A DNA stretch of 64,000 nt from Rallus limicola (GCA_022605955.1 JAKCOZ010000007.1:35752991-35816990), one strand, 5' to 3'. Positions 27,001-42,000 are shown, numbered from the stretch's first letter. A program made the numbers and translations. The notes: generated from the sequence alone by a model not told the origin.

Positions 27001-30000
27001 AGGTAAGAACTTAAATAGAAATTGCAGAATTCAGCTTGTCCTTGTACAGAATGACCTCAGTTGACACTACAGTGTGACTATTTATGAAGTGATACCTTCA
27101 TTTTCCCAAGAAACCCAACACCAGATCCATGTCTGATTATACTGAGAATTTTTTGTTTAGAGATTGCTGTCATTCATTCCTAAATTATAATCCTTCCTTA
27201 TTCTTCATCACAGTTCTGTACTGTGACCTTTCTCCCTCATCCTCCCCACAGCATCCCCTCACACACTCCATATAGCTCACGTTCATTGCAGGCTGCCCCT
27301 CAGGTTCATTGCATGCCAACACAAGAGTAGGAGCTTCACATGGGAGAGTGGCCTTCACTGCTAGAAGACTAACCATGAGAAACTGTCAGTAAGCTGAAGC
27401 CTTATTGCCAAATTGCAGTGTTTGGGAATATTAATGTCAATTTGCCCTGCCAGATTAAAATCAATTAAGTACATGAAATAGCCTTCAAGTAGAATACCTA
27501 AACTAACCTTGGGGAAAGGTCTGGCACCAATTTAGAAGGGATTTCCCTAACCACTGGAGTAATGAGTCCTAACAGTTCTCAAGTTCTTCAAAAATTGTGA
27601 CTCTTCTTTAGAAGGAGAGGAGACAGTCTTCTGAGCAAGCCACAGCTTAGGCTAGAAAGCAGGGTGTGTGGGTTTGAGCTTGCTCAACAGAAGAGAGAAT
27701 TGAATCTGGGACCCTGCAAACTTGAGCTATTAAATTCCTGAAAAACCCTGTTACAGCTATTTCTTTGTGTTAATGAATGCAATAACCAACATAATGTTTT
27801 GCAGATAATTGGCATGTATAGGATATTGTCTGAGTACACGTACAGGGTCAGGTCCCCCTTGGTGCCTTGTAGCTGTAGGAACGCCTCAGTTGATATTCCA
27901 AATCACTCTGGCATTTGGCAGAAAAATGATTTCTCAGTTCCTTTGATACTGACACTTGTGTTTACTGACACACAGACCTTCACCTGTAAAAATGAAAACT
28001 TCTATGATAAAATAATGATTTTTTTGTTCTTTAGTGTCTATATTCCTCCTAAGATCTCAGTTTACACAGGATATGGACCTTTCCCTCTCTGTGTTTGCTA
28101 TCTATATCATAAAGATGATGATGATGATAATTGTCTATTATCTGTAAGAACTGCTAATAGCTACCTCATAGAGGTACTGGAAGGAGTACATTAAAAAAGA
28201 TTGTCTTCAGATAACCACAACAATGGAATTCTATTTTAGATAAAAATGCCCTGAGTGAGGAAATGTCATTCACTAATTAAGATAAGGCACAGTATAACAA
28301 CATGTTCTTTAACTTCTAATCTGTCTCCCATCTTTAAATGTCTCCCAAAATGCATGACAGAACAGAGAGTTAAAATGCAGAGATGAAAAAGTGCTGGTAT
28401 TTCCTCTTGTTTCACATGGAGCAGTTCCTTAATAACTCACAGCAAGATAAACAAGAGAGAGGGAGAAGTGAGCCAGCAAAGAGAGATCCAAATGCAATGA
28501 TGTAAAGTAGTCAAAAAGTTTTTAACCAGAGAGGAATCCTTACCAGTAAATGTCAGTTAGCAGAAGTCGTTCTCACAACTGGATGCTTCTAAAATGTTTA
28601 CACAAGAATGCATTCAAGTGTGCATATATACAGGGGTAGGAATGAAATGGCCACTCTATATTGATGCCTATGACATATTATGGAAGAACCACATAAAACC
28701 ATAAGATGACAATTTTCATACAGGTGAATGGACCTCACAGAGAGCAAAGCAGCATCTCCTTCCACGTGGTAGCATTCTCCCCAGCTTGGCATAGCACTAT
28801 GTCTGCTTTAGTCTTCAGTTCCTCTGAATAAGGAGCGGGATGTGTAGCCAACTCCAGCATTAATGATCTGTGGTAAAAACCATATATACATAACCCAGAT
28901 GCCGTTTTCTCAGTCTTTTTGAGAACACTTAGGCCTTGGAGTAAACATTTATTCTAAACAATGGAGGAGGAATGTGACTGCTCAGCATTGCCTAGGATTA
29001 GCAGGGAGAGCTGGAGTATAGCTTTACTTTCAGTAAAGAAATATGTGATAGAAGTATGTTTTGACAAGGGTAATATTATTAACTGTACAAAGGGTTGCCT
29101 TGTTAACCCTTCACAAGGTTTCTGGGTGATTTTTACATATTATAGTAAGTAGCACCTCTTGTCATGCCAGTATAGTTTCCAAGTCACACTGTGGTACCAA
29201 GTGTGCTGTCTCAAAGATGGTGGATAGAAATCAGTGCTCTGTTTGGTGGGGAGGCCAGATCATCAGCTGCAGCAGGATGGAAAAGCATCATTATTGTCAC
29301 TGAAGGGGTCTCAACGTGAACTTAAGGAGGGTCTATCTTATCGTCATTAACATTACCACAATAATTGTCATAAAAGCTTTTCTTAACTGTTGTATGGTGG
29401 ACAGAGTCATCCAAGATTTAATGAGCCGCTGACTGTTTTGAGTCATTTCCATGTCCTAGAAGAAGGACATTGAGGTCCTCGAGTGTGTCCAGAGAAGGGC
29501 AACCAGGTTCGTGAAGAGGCTGGAGGGCAGATCTTAACAATGAGTGGCTGAAGGAGCTGGGGTTGTTTAGCCTGGAGAAGAGGAGGCTGAGGGGAGACCT
29601 TATCACTGCTTACAATTACCTGAAAGGAGGCTGTAGACAGGTGGGAGATGGTCTCTTCAGCCAGGTGTCAGGAGATAGGACAAGGGGAAATGGCACTAAG
29701 CTGTGCCAGGGCAGGGTCAGATTAGATGTTAGGAAAAAAAGTTTTCACTGAAAGAGTTGTCAGGGCCTGGAACAGGCTGCCCAGGGAGGGGGTTGAGTCA
29801 CTTTCTCTGGATGTGTTTAAAAGAGAGGTAGATGAGGTACTTAGGATATGGTTTAGCATAGGACAGGAACAGTTGGACTTGATGATATAAAGGTCTTTTC
29901 CAACCTTGTGATTCCGTGATTTTGTGATTTTAGTTGGGGCTGTCTTTACCTCCTAACCATGCACTCTTGTGTACGTTGGTGTGAGATGTTAATCCTGCCA

Positions 30001-33000
30001 TGCCAATGCTCGCATAGTTGGCTGGCTTTTGGTGACACTTTTTATGATTCCTGTAACTTGAAGGTGAGAACTCCTGGCAGAACAAAAAAAAAAGAGAAAT
30101 GTTTATGTATAAAACCGTTCAACTATGCAAAGTATTTTCATTTCTATGTCTTATATATGCTGTGCTAATTCTGTCTGTTCTTAATATCCCTATAAAGACA
30201 TTTTTTCTACTCCTTTGATTTTGTAACAATCATCTCCCTGCCCTTTAATCTGTCCACCACTTGTCCACTTGAAGCTCTCCTCCTGACTGTAGCTGCTAGT
30301 CCTTAAGTACAAACACTCCACAGGCTGTAGGGCCTAGCATTGAGATGGATGCTATGGAGGCAGACGGAAACTTATGTCTCTGGGCTTCAAAGAAACTCAT
30401 CTAAACACAGAAAGCAGGTAAGGCACTGGTCGGGTAGTAAAAAGAATGATAAAATGCACGTTGCCTCCATAGCTGGGTAGGCATCACAATCACCTGAGTA
30501 CCTATTTACAGCTGTTGCAGCAACAGCTTCTAATTTTTCTCCATAAAGCTGCATTCTCATCACATAAAAGTTGTTTTGCTCTTCTTGGTGGAATTGCTCT
30601 CATCCCTCTAGCCTTATCTATTGCATTATTCCAGCTGCAGCTATGAAAATAGTATCCCACTGATTCAACCACATCATACCATTCTTAAGTCTTTAGACAG
30701 TTTCTATGTTCTAAAGGTTTGAGATCCAGGCACTTTGTGTTTTCTTCCCATGGAGTAGTTTAGGGGCCTTTATCATTCAGTAGATTTTTCAGATTTTGGT
30801 AATTAGCCATAAATATGCAAAGTACCAAGGTCAGAAAAAGCAAAAGTCAGGTTTAAGTTAACCAAAATTCAGGTAAAAGACTCAGGAAAATACAAAGCAT
30901 TTTTTGGAACTTCATGTGCTGCACTGGGACAGGATGTTCCCAAGAAGTGTAATCTAGAAGATAAGTACCAAGTCCATAAATCTAGAGGGAACTTCCTTGG
31001 TGCTCTGGAGTCTTTTTATGAACACATCAGCTTTTTAAGGAAATTCATCCATTCATTCAGCGCAGGAGCAGGCATACTGAATGCATACTGGAATTTCTGT
31101 CCCCCAAAGATGCACTCAAGTGTCAATATCATAGAAGCTCAGAGTCATAGAATGATAAAAGGCCCCTTAAAGACCATCTAGTTTCATCCCCTCTGCCATT
31201 TAATAATTCTGATTTCTAGGTTTTTAATACAGTTATTCCCTGACAAAACTCTGTAATCTGTGTTACATAAGAGTTCTGACAAGATTATAAATGTACTTTC
31301 TTCCTGCAGTAATTTCTATGATTTTTAGGGCTTTGGGTTTTTTTTTTCAATTAATGTGAGCTTTCAGGTTCTTGAATTTATCATCTGCTACTGTGGTTTT
31401 ATTTTCTTCAACTGGCACAGCTATAATGCAAAGTAGAACATTGCGTGTATTGGAAGCAATCCAAGTGGAAAGGACACGGCAAACTCCAGGATACTTTTGC
31501 AAGTCACATGTATCTATAGGAGTTTTTTGGTACAAAGGTGGATAAACTTGGCAGTATAATCCCTTTAGGAGTTAAGCTTTTTCCATATGTCCTGATTTTC
31601 CTGAAAAGAAGAAAGACAGAAAAATGTTCATCTGTTTTTCAAATGCTTTCCCCCAATATTTTGGCAGGACTTTGTAATGTGAGGAGACAAAATGAGCCAA
31701 ATGCATCCCTAGAACTGCAGAGGTCACACCAGGCCTTATATTGACTCCTTACATTTCCATGAATATCTAGCTACCTTTTGATTATTTTTTTTTCTCCCTA
31801 CAATCCCATACCATTTCCCTTTCTAAGATTTTTATTTTATTTCTTATTGAAATTAAGATCTCATTCCAGTCAAAGTGCATTCAGTCCAGTGCAGTGTTGG
31901 TAGACTGCTCCTCTCCCATGACAGTGTTGAAATAGTGCCTGTCAACAGCTCAGGGCACTTGATCCTACTCTGCAAATCCACTGGTGTTACTATGAAGAGA
32001 ATGTAGGCTTGTGCAAACAACCCCATTTAGTATTTCCACTACTTCTTGCAAAAATTAATTTTAAATTAATTTATTGAATATAAACACAGGATGGAGGCAC
32101 GATATCATGTAGGCAGTGGCATTTTATATATAAATCATATCCTTTTCTCCAGGGACATGGTTGTTATGAAATCTTATCTCTACTTAACAGCAGCAGATTT
32201 ACCATCAACCCTGTGAGTCTGGGTTTCACTTATGCTGTTCAATCCAATCAGCATGTAAATGATCTATTCTCACCAAAGCCAAGTGACAGGGGATGAGTGT
32301 GTTGGGTTGTGGGGTTTTTTTCACAGTTCCCAGTTGAATATGATACTAGGAACTCAAAACCATGAACTCACCTCTAATACAAACTCTTTCACAGAATTTT
32401 TAGAATGGGCAGTTACACTCATAAAATTTTACTTTTCAAGGATTAATGGTTTCTGTATCTCACAAACCTGTCACAGATCACCAGCATCTGCTAAGTTTAG
32501 CGAGTAACATGGGGTTGAGTGCAGTATTTCTTCAACATTTCTCAGACAATCATTGCAACTGAAATGAAACGAAGAGATCTCTCTGTTTCATCTCCTGGAG
32601 GGGTTGGGTAACAATGCTCTAGTTAAACCAAAAGGTTTGTGCAGGCATTGAAGAAGGAAGGAGCTGCCTGGTAGACTATGACTAATGACATTACTATCCC
32701 CCAGTGTTATGGGGCTGGGAACCAAAGTCTCTGAAGTTATCTGCATAAGTTTTTGCTAGGCCTGGTTTACTGAGCTGTGTAGCCTGGTTTCAATCACATT
32801 GGGTAATGGAAATTTTGGCTAATATCTCTAGTCAAATCTTGGGGAGACTGAAGATCATTTGAGGGTCAGGACTTTTCAGGCTTGGGCTTGAGACATATGG
32901 CTGCTAGACTACATTTGTTCCAAACTTATAAGACATTAAAAAAAAACCAATAAAAAAAACCCCAACAAAACCAAACCCAAATATACCAACCAACTAAACA

Positions 33001-36000
33001 AGAAAAACCCCAGAATGCCAAAATAGCATTCCCTGTGAAAGAGGGAGTGCTATAGATTCACTATATAAAATCTTCTAGAAAGGAATATTAAGAAAATTGG
33101 CTAAAATTGCATATATGATTGCAGATAGAATTAATTTTGGAATGAAAATATCAAATAAATTCCTTCCATGTGTTATTTAAGATGCTGTGTCATGTTCTCC
33201 ATTAATTTTCTATTGGAGTGGTTCTCTAGCTTAATTATCAGTAAAAAAATTGAAAGCACAAAAAGAAATGGAAACTCATGGCCACATATTAGTTTTTTGT
33301 TCTAGACAAGATATATATTTTTATATGTTAAAAAGGTATTCTGTCAGTAGTTATCTCTCCTTTGTGAAGATTAAAATATCTATCATTTTTGGTCAATACA
33401 GCTAAAAAGATGGATAAATAGAAATCCCTTTGCTGTGTTCACTAACGACAAACTGATTCTTCTTGAAGTTCCTTTTTTTCATCCTGAGTTCTTTACTGGT
33501 AACTGGATGAACTCTAGGTAGAATTCTGTTCATCATTTTATTTTAAAATTCAAATACATGGATAGCAGTGGGAAGTTTGGTATTTTGGTATTGTATAGGG
33601 TGTCATTTGAATTTTTGAGTTAATTTACATTGGCTTCTATCTGTGTGTGGAGATTTTAAAAAGGACCGAAAACTACATTAAGCAGGCTAAGAATAGAAGC
33701 TGTGACTCAAAAGGCTTTGAGATTATTTGAAATTGTTACATTGGGAGACTAAGGACTATTTTTAAATGAAAGAAAAAAAAAAGGAGAAATATTAGGCTAC
33801 AGTCAACCATTAATCATCAAAATGAGTTTCCAGTATGAAATAATTAGCCAGATATAGAACAAGGACAAAGTTCAAAATGAGATATATGTCCTAATTTACA
33901 ATGGATCACAGTGTGAGGTCTCTGCAGCTCTAAGTTGTGCATTCAGGCATACTGCAGAAGAGCATGGTGGTCTGCCAGATCATATTCTTCTGTTCTGACT
34001 GCCATGATTATGGATAGCCATTAGAGAGGACTCCATTTTGCAAGGAACATTTTTGAGGATTTCTGCATTGGGTTGTTTGTTGTTACCGTTTGGTTTTGTT
34101 GGGGTTTTTTACTGTTCCAAAACCTGGTTATGATACTAATTTCAGCAGTTTGAAATATGGATTTACATCTATGCATCTATGCTCTGTTTAATTTGGAACA
34201 AAAATTTGGAACAAATCAACTCTAAACTCAGTATTTTTGTTCTAAATTCTGACCCTCTCATCTTTTACTCATCCTTTTTGAAGCTGTTCTTTGTATGCAA
34301 AAGTAGCCACAGTTCCATAGAGAGAGCAGTGGAGTATCTGATGGCCAAGAAATCCCTTTCCCTCTTTCTTACTTGGAAAGATTTAAATGGAAACTTCATC
34401 TCAGGCTTAAGGAAAATTTTCTCAGAACCAATACCTTCCCAAATAAATTGGTTGGCAGTGCATAATGAAAATTCCCAGCAAGTGATATTTCAGGGTCTGC
34501 TGTTAAATTGTTGGCTACAAATGTCCCAAAATTTCTGATTTTACCACCTGTTTTTCTGTAAGCTGAATAACTGAAATCCTGTAGTGACTCCTTCTGAGGT
34601 GAAGTAATGATTCTCCAAGGGGAGCTCACTTTAATGTTAAAAAAATGGTAGGGTCTGGCTCCTAGCTTCCCTATGGCTCAGTTTACCAGTTTGTCATGCT
34701 GTCACGTAAGAACAACTGTGACTTTGTTTCTAAAAATGTTGACATCTTAAAAAGAAGATCTAAAGTAATACCCGTGCATGAACTGCCAATTCTGTTATGT
34801 CACCAAAGCCAAGATTTCATCCTTATATGTAACCACATTCACCACCATTATTAAAATCACAGATCTGCTCTTGAAAAGAGACTTCTGTAAGGAAAGTTAG
34901 TTGCTATTAGTTTGTCTTCCTTAAAAAAACCCCAAACCCTTGAAAAATCCCTGTTGCCTTTGTCTTTGCAGTCCTCTCTTTTATAAAATTGTTCTCTGGA
35001 GTGCACCAGTTGCTGGGCACTGCACATTCCCATATAGAGTTGACGCAGTTTGGTCACCTATATGGAACCCTGGGGTTTCAGGAGTGCAGTTTGGAGCAGC
35101 TCAGCAAAGAATAGCCTCCCTGAAGAGCTAGCAGTGCACATCAGCAAAGCTATACATGCTTATTTGTCCATCCTCTCTTTCTGTCACACCACTTCGAGAA
35201 AAACACAGTATCACCCACTGGTGATAACTTGAGTATGCTCAGAGCTCTTGGAAGATGCCCAAGTCCTTGGTTGAGTGCTTCTGGCCAGTTTGCATTCCCC
35301 TCTGGCAGTAATGTATGATGATTAGGATTTGAGGGAGGAGACAGAAAAGCTTCCCTGATATTCTCCAGCTAGCTGCCAACGTGTTTCACAGTTGTCTTCA
35401 CTGCAGTTCTGTACAGATCTGTATCTCTGCTTTACCTGATGCTTTCTTTCTCATCCTCATACTATTGATACTCACTGACCAGAGTGTGGTACTATCAACC
35501 AGTAATATTGAAAGCAGCCCATGAAATTGTAGAGTTTTGTACCATTTTATGTCTCTCTATCAAGCCCATCACAATTGTACAAATAATTTAAATCCTAATA
35601 AGTTGTCGTTTGAGGAGTTTGCTGAATTTTCATCTGGGCTGTGCCCTTAACAGATTTCACCTCTGAAAATGTGAGGAGTGAGAATCCAGTCTCATCTGGG
35701 AGGAAACCCTGAGTCCCAGCTCACTCGTTTTAGTTTTTAGAGCTAAGTTCACCTCTCTAACATCTTCCCTTGAGGGGGTACATTTGTCCCTTCGTTGCAC
35801 CTTAACTGATTTCATTCTATTTGGAAGTGACTCTTTATTGAAAAGAAAATAGCTCCTTTAAGTATATTGTACCTTTGCTACAATACTGACACTAAATATC
35901 ACTGTCATACACAGGGCCAAGCAAATTATTTTTAAAGCAAAATTATTAAACTATGATCTTGCTTAATCCTTCTATAAACATTTGGGGAAGAAAAATATGC

Positions 36001-39000
36001 TTTAATCTTGTTTCAGTTCTACATTTTTTTGGTGAATAATCTGTGAATAATTCACTTTCCAGATGCAAAGTATTACTGAGGTATTATGATAAGACTAAGG
36101 AAAATACAACCAAAGATGTATTTCATTTAGAGGGTTGTGTGTTTGTTTTTCAAAATAGAGGGTTTGGTGCTACCACTCATAAAATGTAAAGTACTCATCT
36201 TGCTTTGAGTCCACCTGCCCATAATGGTTTGTTCCATCAGAGACAGGGTCAGGGTCATATCGATGCTGCCGCATTTCATGTCCAAAGATAAAATAGTTTC
36301 AGTTGGGCCACCTTTCAACAGCAACCTCTGCAGCTACTGCAGATGAAATCTTGCTGAGTGGATCTGGGATTTGTTTATCCAAGCCTTGCAGACATCTCCC
36401 AGATCCCCCGATACTGTCTGCCTTCATGCAGCATTCAACCAAGTCAGATTTTTATCTAAATACAGAAAATGCACTTGGACTCCATACCAGAAATGTCTCC
36501 TGAGTTGTGGTTCAAAGCTATATATTGGGCAAGTTTAATTATAACTTCATTAGTAGCCCACTGTTTTTCAGAAGGACTTGAATATGTTGAGTTGTGTAAC
36601 CTTTGCTTCTAGGTCATACAAGTGATGACTTGACTAGCCAGTCTTGTCTCTGAATTGTTGAAATATTCCTTATTAGTTTTGTTAATTATTACATGGAAGT
36701 AAAAAACAATTATTTTTAAAAATGTGATCTAGTTGATTATCTCTAGCTGTTTTGACTTGACTGCCAGATAAACCTGGGGAAAACTAACTATATATGAACC
36801 ACCCAGCCAGCATAGAAATTAGATTAAAACTGCGGCTAAGATAAATCTTTATAAACATCTCTTATTACATCTTTCCTTATCCAAAGATTTTGGGCAGAAT
36901 GCTGGCCCTGATGAAATAAATGGAAAAACTCCAATTGCTGTAAATAAGGGCCAGGATTTTATTTCAAATCTTTGAAATAAACCATAATTAACCTTCCATC
37001 ATGGCTGCCAGATTCCATGTCACCACTTGCTTCCACTTTCTGAATTTAATTTTAGTGAAAATCTGTACAAAACTAAAGAGGCATTTAAGGAATAGCCAAG
37101 TGGCTTTCTCCCTCTGTAACTTTTTCTTATGTGCCCAGTTAATTTTGAAAATATGCTCCTCTATCTTCCAGAATTTTCTTTTATGACAATGTGGTGGGTT
37201 GACCCTGGATGGAGACCAGGTGCCCACAAAAGCTGCTCTATCCCTCCCCTCCTCAGCTGGACAGGGGAGAGAAGATATAATAAAAGGCTCATAGGTTGAG
37301 ATAAGGACAGGGAGAGATTATTCACCAATTACTGTCATGGGCAAAAGAGACTCATCTTGGGGAAATTTCATTTAATTTATTACCAAACAAAGCAGAGTCA
37401 AGTAATGAGAAATAAAATGAAACCTTAAAACACCTTTCTCCCACGCCATCCTTCATCCTGGGCGCAACTTTACTCCCAATTTCTCTACCTCTTCCCCCTC
37501 AGGGTAGAGGGAACAGGGGTTGTGATCAGTTCATCCCATGTTGTTTCTGTCACTCCTTCCTCCTCAGGGGAAGACTCCTTACACTCTTCCCCTGTTCCAG
37601 CATGGGGTCCCTCCCACTTGAGACAGTCCTTTACAAATTGTTTCTCTGTGGAGCCACAGGTCCTGCCAGGAGTGTGAGCATCCCACCTGGAGCATCTCCT
37701 GCCCCTCCTTCTACATTGACCCATTGGTGTCTGCAGAGTTGTTCCTCTCACATCTTCTCACACTTCTCTGGCTGCAATTACTTCTGATGTTGCACAGGTT
37801 TTTTTCCTTCTTAACTATGTTACCACAGATGAGCTACCTCTGTCATTCATGGGGTCAGTCTTGGCTAGTGGCAGTTCCATCTTGGAGCGAGCTGTCATTG
37901 GCTTTGTCAGACAGGGGGAAGGTTCTAGCAGCTTCTTGCAGAAGCCAGCACTGTAGCCTGTCACTACCTTGCCATGCAAACCCAATACATTGAAATGTTA
38001 TAAGATCTTACATTAACTTAATGGCAAATTCTTCTTGTTATTTATTGTTCTTTTATGTTCTCACCACACTCTAATTAATGGGCATTAATTATTTAAAATT
38101 TTGCTTCATTCTCTGAATTAAATTTCCAATTTCTTCCCTTTAACTCCCAAAGAAATTATGGTTTTAATTATCCTTATATAAATATTTTTTTAGTTTAGGT
38201 CAGGAACTCTTGCTGGATGTTCAGTACGCATTTGGACTGCCGTTCTACCAGAAGTATGAAGAACAATATACTCTGGAAGAAAAGAGTCTTTCCTTGCAAA
38301 TTATGCAGTATATGTCCAATTTTCTAAACTCTGGGTAAGTATGTGACATTTAAGAATTGCTATGACTGGGGAGAGGTGAAGAAGTACAGGGAGTGTAGTT
38401 CAGATCCTGCCCTCACTCAGGTAACCTTGATTTCCTCTATCAATCTGTAATCCAATAGAGGGGGCTTTGGTCACCACTGTTGTAACATCATGGCTGAGCT
38501 GTCAAGCCAATACCAGAGGTTTGTAGTATGACTCTTAACCAGAAGTAATAGGAAGTTTATCTCTGTGGAGCAAATTCTACTTATCGGTGCCTTGGTGTTG
38601 CTTCCAGAGCTTAGTTCTATGACTCCAGTTCTAAAGAGCCCTGGCTATTCCCAGAGAAAGGAGAAATCACATGAAGACACAGTGCCTCCTTTGCCAACCA
38701 CAGTGCCGATAACCCACACCTTTACTGTGCTGTGGCCATGCTCAAGAATGAGGAGTATCTCAGGAAAGTTAGTGTGGGAACTGTAACTTCACATGCTCTA
38801 TAGAGTACTTTGGGTTGCTTTGGGACCAAGGCCTGTCAAGGGTATCCATGAGCCTGTGTCTGTACAGGTACTGTGTACCTGTTCCCTAGGAAGGGAACCA
38901 CATTAACAACTCCCTGTCAGGTGGGACACTGTGAATGGTTCACCAGTCTGTACTGAATTTGAATCCTACTGATCAGAGGTAGAATTCATATAGTAGGTCA

Positions 39001-42000
39001 GATACACATCTCCTCAACACAGCTGATCTCCTTCTGCATTTAACTGTTTATGTCATTGTTTTCTAATGATCGTTTCTCTCCTGCCCTTAGAAATCCAAAC
39101 TACCGTCATAGTTTCTCAAGAAGAATGTCAGGGGTGATGCCCCCCTGGCCTATGTATCTGCCAAATGATGATGGTGATAACTACAAGGAGTTCACCATTT
39201 CTTTGCCAACTCTTAAAGGACTGAAAAAAGAGGACTGTTCCTTTTGGTCTGATTATATCAGTAAACTGAAAGCATCCACAGGTGAACAGAATATTTTCTG
39301 TCATTAATAAAACCTAAATTCTCTGCTTAATGTTCCCCTCTGTCTATAATCCTGTTAGTATTATTGTTATGTCAGTGTGGAAAAATACTGTTCATAGGTG
39401 AAACATCTTGCATTGTCCAGGGTTTATGTTTGAGATTATCCTGATGCAACAGGAAACAAATTATTTTAGAGGAGATGGTATGTAATAAAGTTTTGTTGTC
39501 CTGGAGTTAGAGCTAGAGAAATCTTCCTGCAGTGATTAAAGAAGTTATAATGAAGCTTTATCTTCTAATAGTTTGCTCTCAATTTGCAGTCATAGTGTTG
39601 ACTTTGACTAAACTGGAGAGAGAGATATATGTGTTTGTATGGATTCTGCATACTTTAAATGCCTTTTTAATGGCTGTGCTGGTTATGCCCCTTGTATTTG
39701 TCATTTTTCTTTATAAATCTACATTCAGCTGTGAGGTTCCTTCATTTTTTTCTTGCTGCTTAGAACCTTAAGTCCAGTTCTGCAGAGATTTCAATCTGCT
39801 GCTCTGCCCTGAACACTAATTTTATTCCAGTAAATAAACTCACCTTCCTGTCTGTTTATGTTGTTAATAAATTTTGATAGCCTCGAGAAAAACCAAACAA
39901 AACCATCCCTTTTTAGCAGGCTGAGACATTTTGAATTATTCTTGGAGGTTTTATATCCCAAGGACTCATCTTCACATTGAACACAGTCCAGGACCTTTCT
40001 GCTTTGGAAGGCAGTTGCATTTCTGGGACCAAAATATAGTCTCAAAGACACTGAGATACCTAGGCTATGTCTGAGAAACCACCTCATGTGGACTCATGTT
40101 TGAGTGACACAAAGCTATAATGTCTCAAAGCAATCAAGTGGTGGTTCAGATACAAACACAAAGCGTCGATGCTTTTGTGTAAGAAATAACCTGGTCTTTC
40201 TTCAAAAGCAGGCTCAAGATTTTGCTGGATGACTTTTCATCAGTTTCTTGGTATCCCTCAGTGTCTTCCAAGTTCAGAGGGGATATTTGGTCTCTCTGAT
40301 GGCTTTCTGCTGCTTGATACATTCCCAATTTGCTAAGCTTTATTCTGTAGTTTAAACAGTTTTGGATACTGCTTCTAGATCTTTTGGGACTTAAACTTGC
40401 AGCGTTATGGCTGTGCAATACCAGGCTGGGTTGAAGTCACAGCTTTGGCAGAATGAGTGTTGACTGAGCACCACGGACAGAGGTTACTCCCAGCATTTAC
40501 AGAAAATCCTGAAAAAAGCTGGGAAAACATCTACCAGAGCAGACTGGTTTTGAGATGGAAAAGGTTTAAAACCATCCAAACTGGCATAAGAACACAAAAT
40601 TCATGTTTGGGTCAGTCCAATGGTCTGCCTAGCTCAATATCCTGTTCTTGTCAGTGGCCAAAACCAAATTAAACATACAAACTGAGAGAGGGAGAGAAAA
40701 ACACACTGAAAGAATTCACAAAGATGAGTCAAATTTTTGAAAGCAAGCCACACAGCATGAAATTTATGGAGCATGGATTGTCAAGGAGAAGGTTTAAAAA
40801 GTACATGTCAACATGTTATTCTGCAAGCAGAAGTGAGTACACTCTGCCTGCTCTTCAAGCCAGTATTTGCTTGGCCTCAGCACCATGGTAATGCAGATAC
40901 ACAGTTCACTTCTACTAAATTTCATTTCATAGCAATGTTGGATTGTCACCTGGCTTCGATATTCATCTTTAATTTCATCTCATCCTGGAATACTGAAACT
41001 TCTCTTATGACTTTTACTTAAATAGGCATCATATTAAATCCCTTTCCGCTCCAGACCTCAGCATGGGACAGTAACTTGGACTCCTGCTGGTGTCTTGAAA
41101 ACAATCTGAGCCCACTTCCTTGTGAAAAAAAAAATTTGTAATGTTCTTCAGTTCAGCTAGAAGGACTCTATGAACTTCAGGTGATGATGCCTGAATATCC
41201 CCAATTTCTTTTTGAAAGGAAGTTGTGCCAAAGCAGTGTCAGTCCACCAGTACAAGTTCATCACTTGCATTGCTCCCAAGAATCACATTCTGCAGGAGTG
41301 GACAAACAAGACACTAAAATATATTCAGTCAAAAGGACAGCATCTTAAAATCAGAGAATATCCTGAGTTGGAATGGACCCATAAGAATTGTTGATTCCAA
41401 CTCCTGGCTTCACACTGGGCTGTCCAGGTCAGAGCATGGGACTGAGAGCATTGTCCAGATGCTTATTGAACCCAGTCAAGCTCAGTTCTGTGACCACTTC
41501 CCTGGGGAGCCTGTTTCAATTCTTGAAATCATAGGGTTTTTTTTTAATTCCTTAAGCATCATGTTGGTGCTTGGTTGGTGTGCCTCCTTGCACCAGGGGT
41601 ATCTTGCTGTACCTCCCTTCATAGCTGAAGCCCTGTTCCTCAGTCGTTACCTGACTGCTACAGACTCTGTTCCTGGAGTGCTGCTGGCTGGTGTACAGGA
41701 TCCTGGCATGACATTGGATGCTAGATTCAAAACATTTTTGAATGGTGTGCCTTGCACTCCAGCGTGAGGGGGAACTATTTGTCAGTCAGCTACTGTGAGA
41801 TCCAATCTAACACATACTTAGTGGAAAAAAGGAGTACATTCCTGCATTTCAGTAATTGTAAATCACCATGTTGTCAGACAGTGTTATGGCGCGCTGCTTA
41901 TTCTGACTGCTGAGTCTCCGCTGTTGTGGGTTGCAGTTTGTGGCCTCGTGCCAAGTAGATGGAGTTTACAAGTGTGGCAGCAAGAGGCACTGCTTATGAA

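Larger units (their letters stand above)
24776..38193 (+). other. TG intron 45 (phase 2), repeat-bearing
   Basis: The longest complete intron here, at 13.4 kb. It holds two + strand CR1 copies (25468-25744, 29450-29928), a short minus-strand CR1 tail (31128-31202), an A/C-rich stretch and a solo LTR (37190-37989). The remaining sequence shows no supportable exon. A 34-codon antisense open segment at 36170-36274 is treated as a finding, not a gene. Confidence 0.85.

Noticed and set aside
27799..28194. 131-codon open frame in TG intron 45
   Set aside because: No recognisable domain; it includes the (GAT)n microsatellite as an Asp run and lies inside an intron with good flanking exons.
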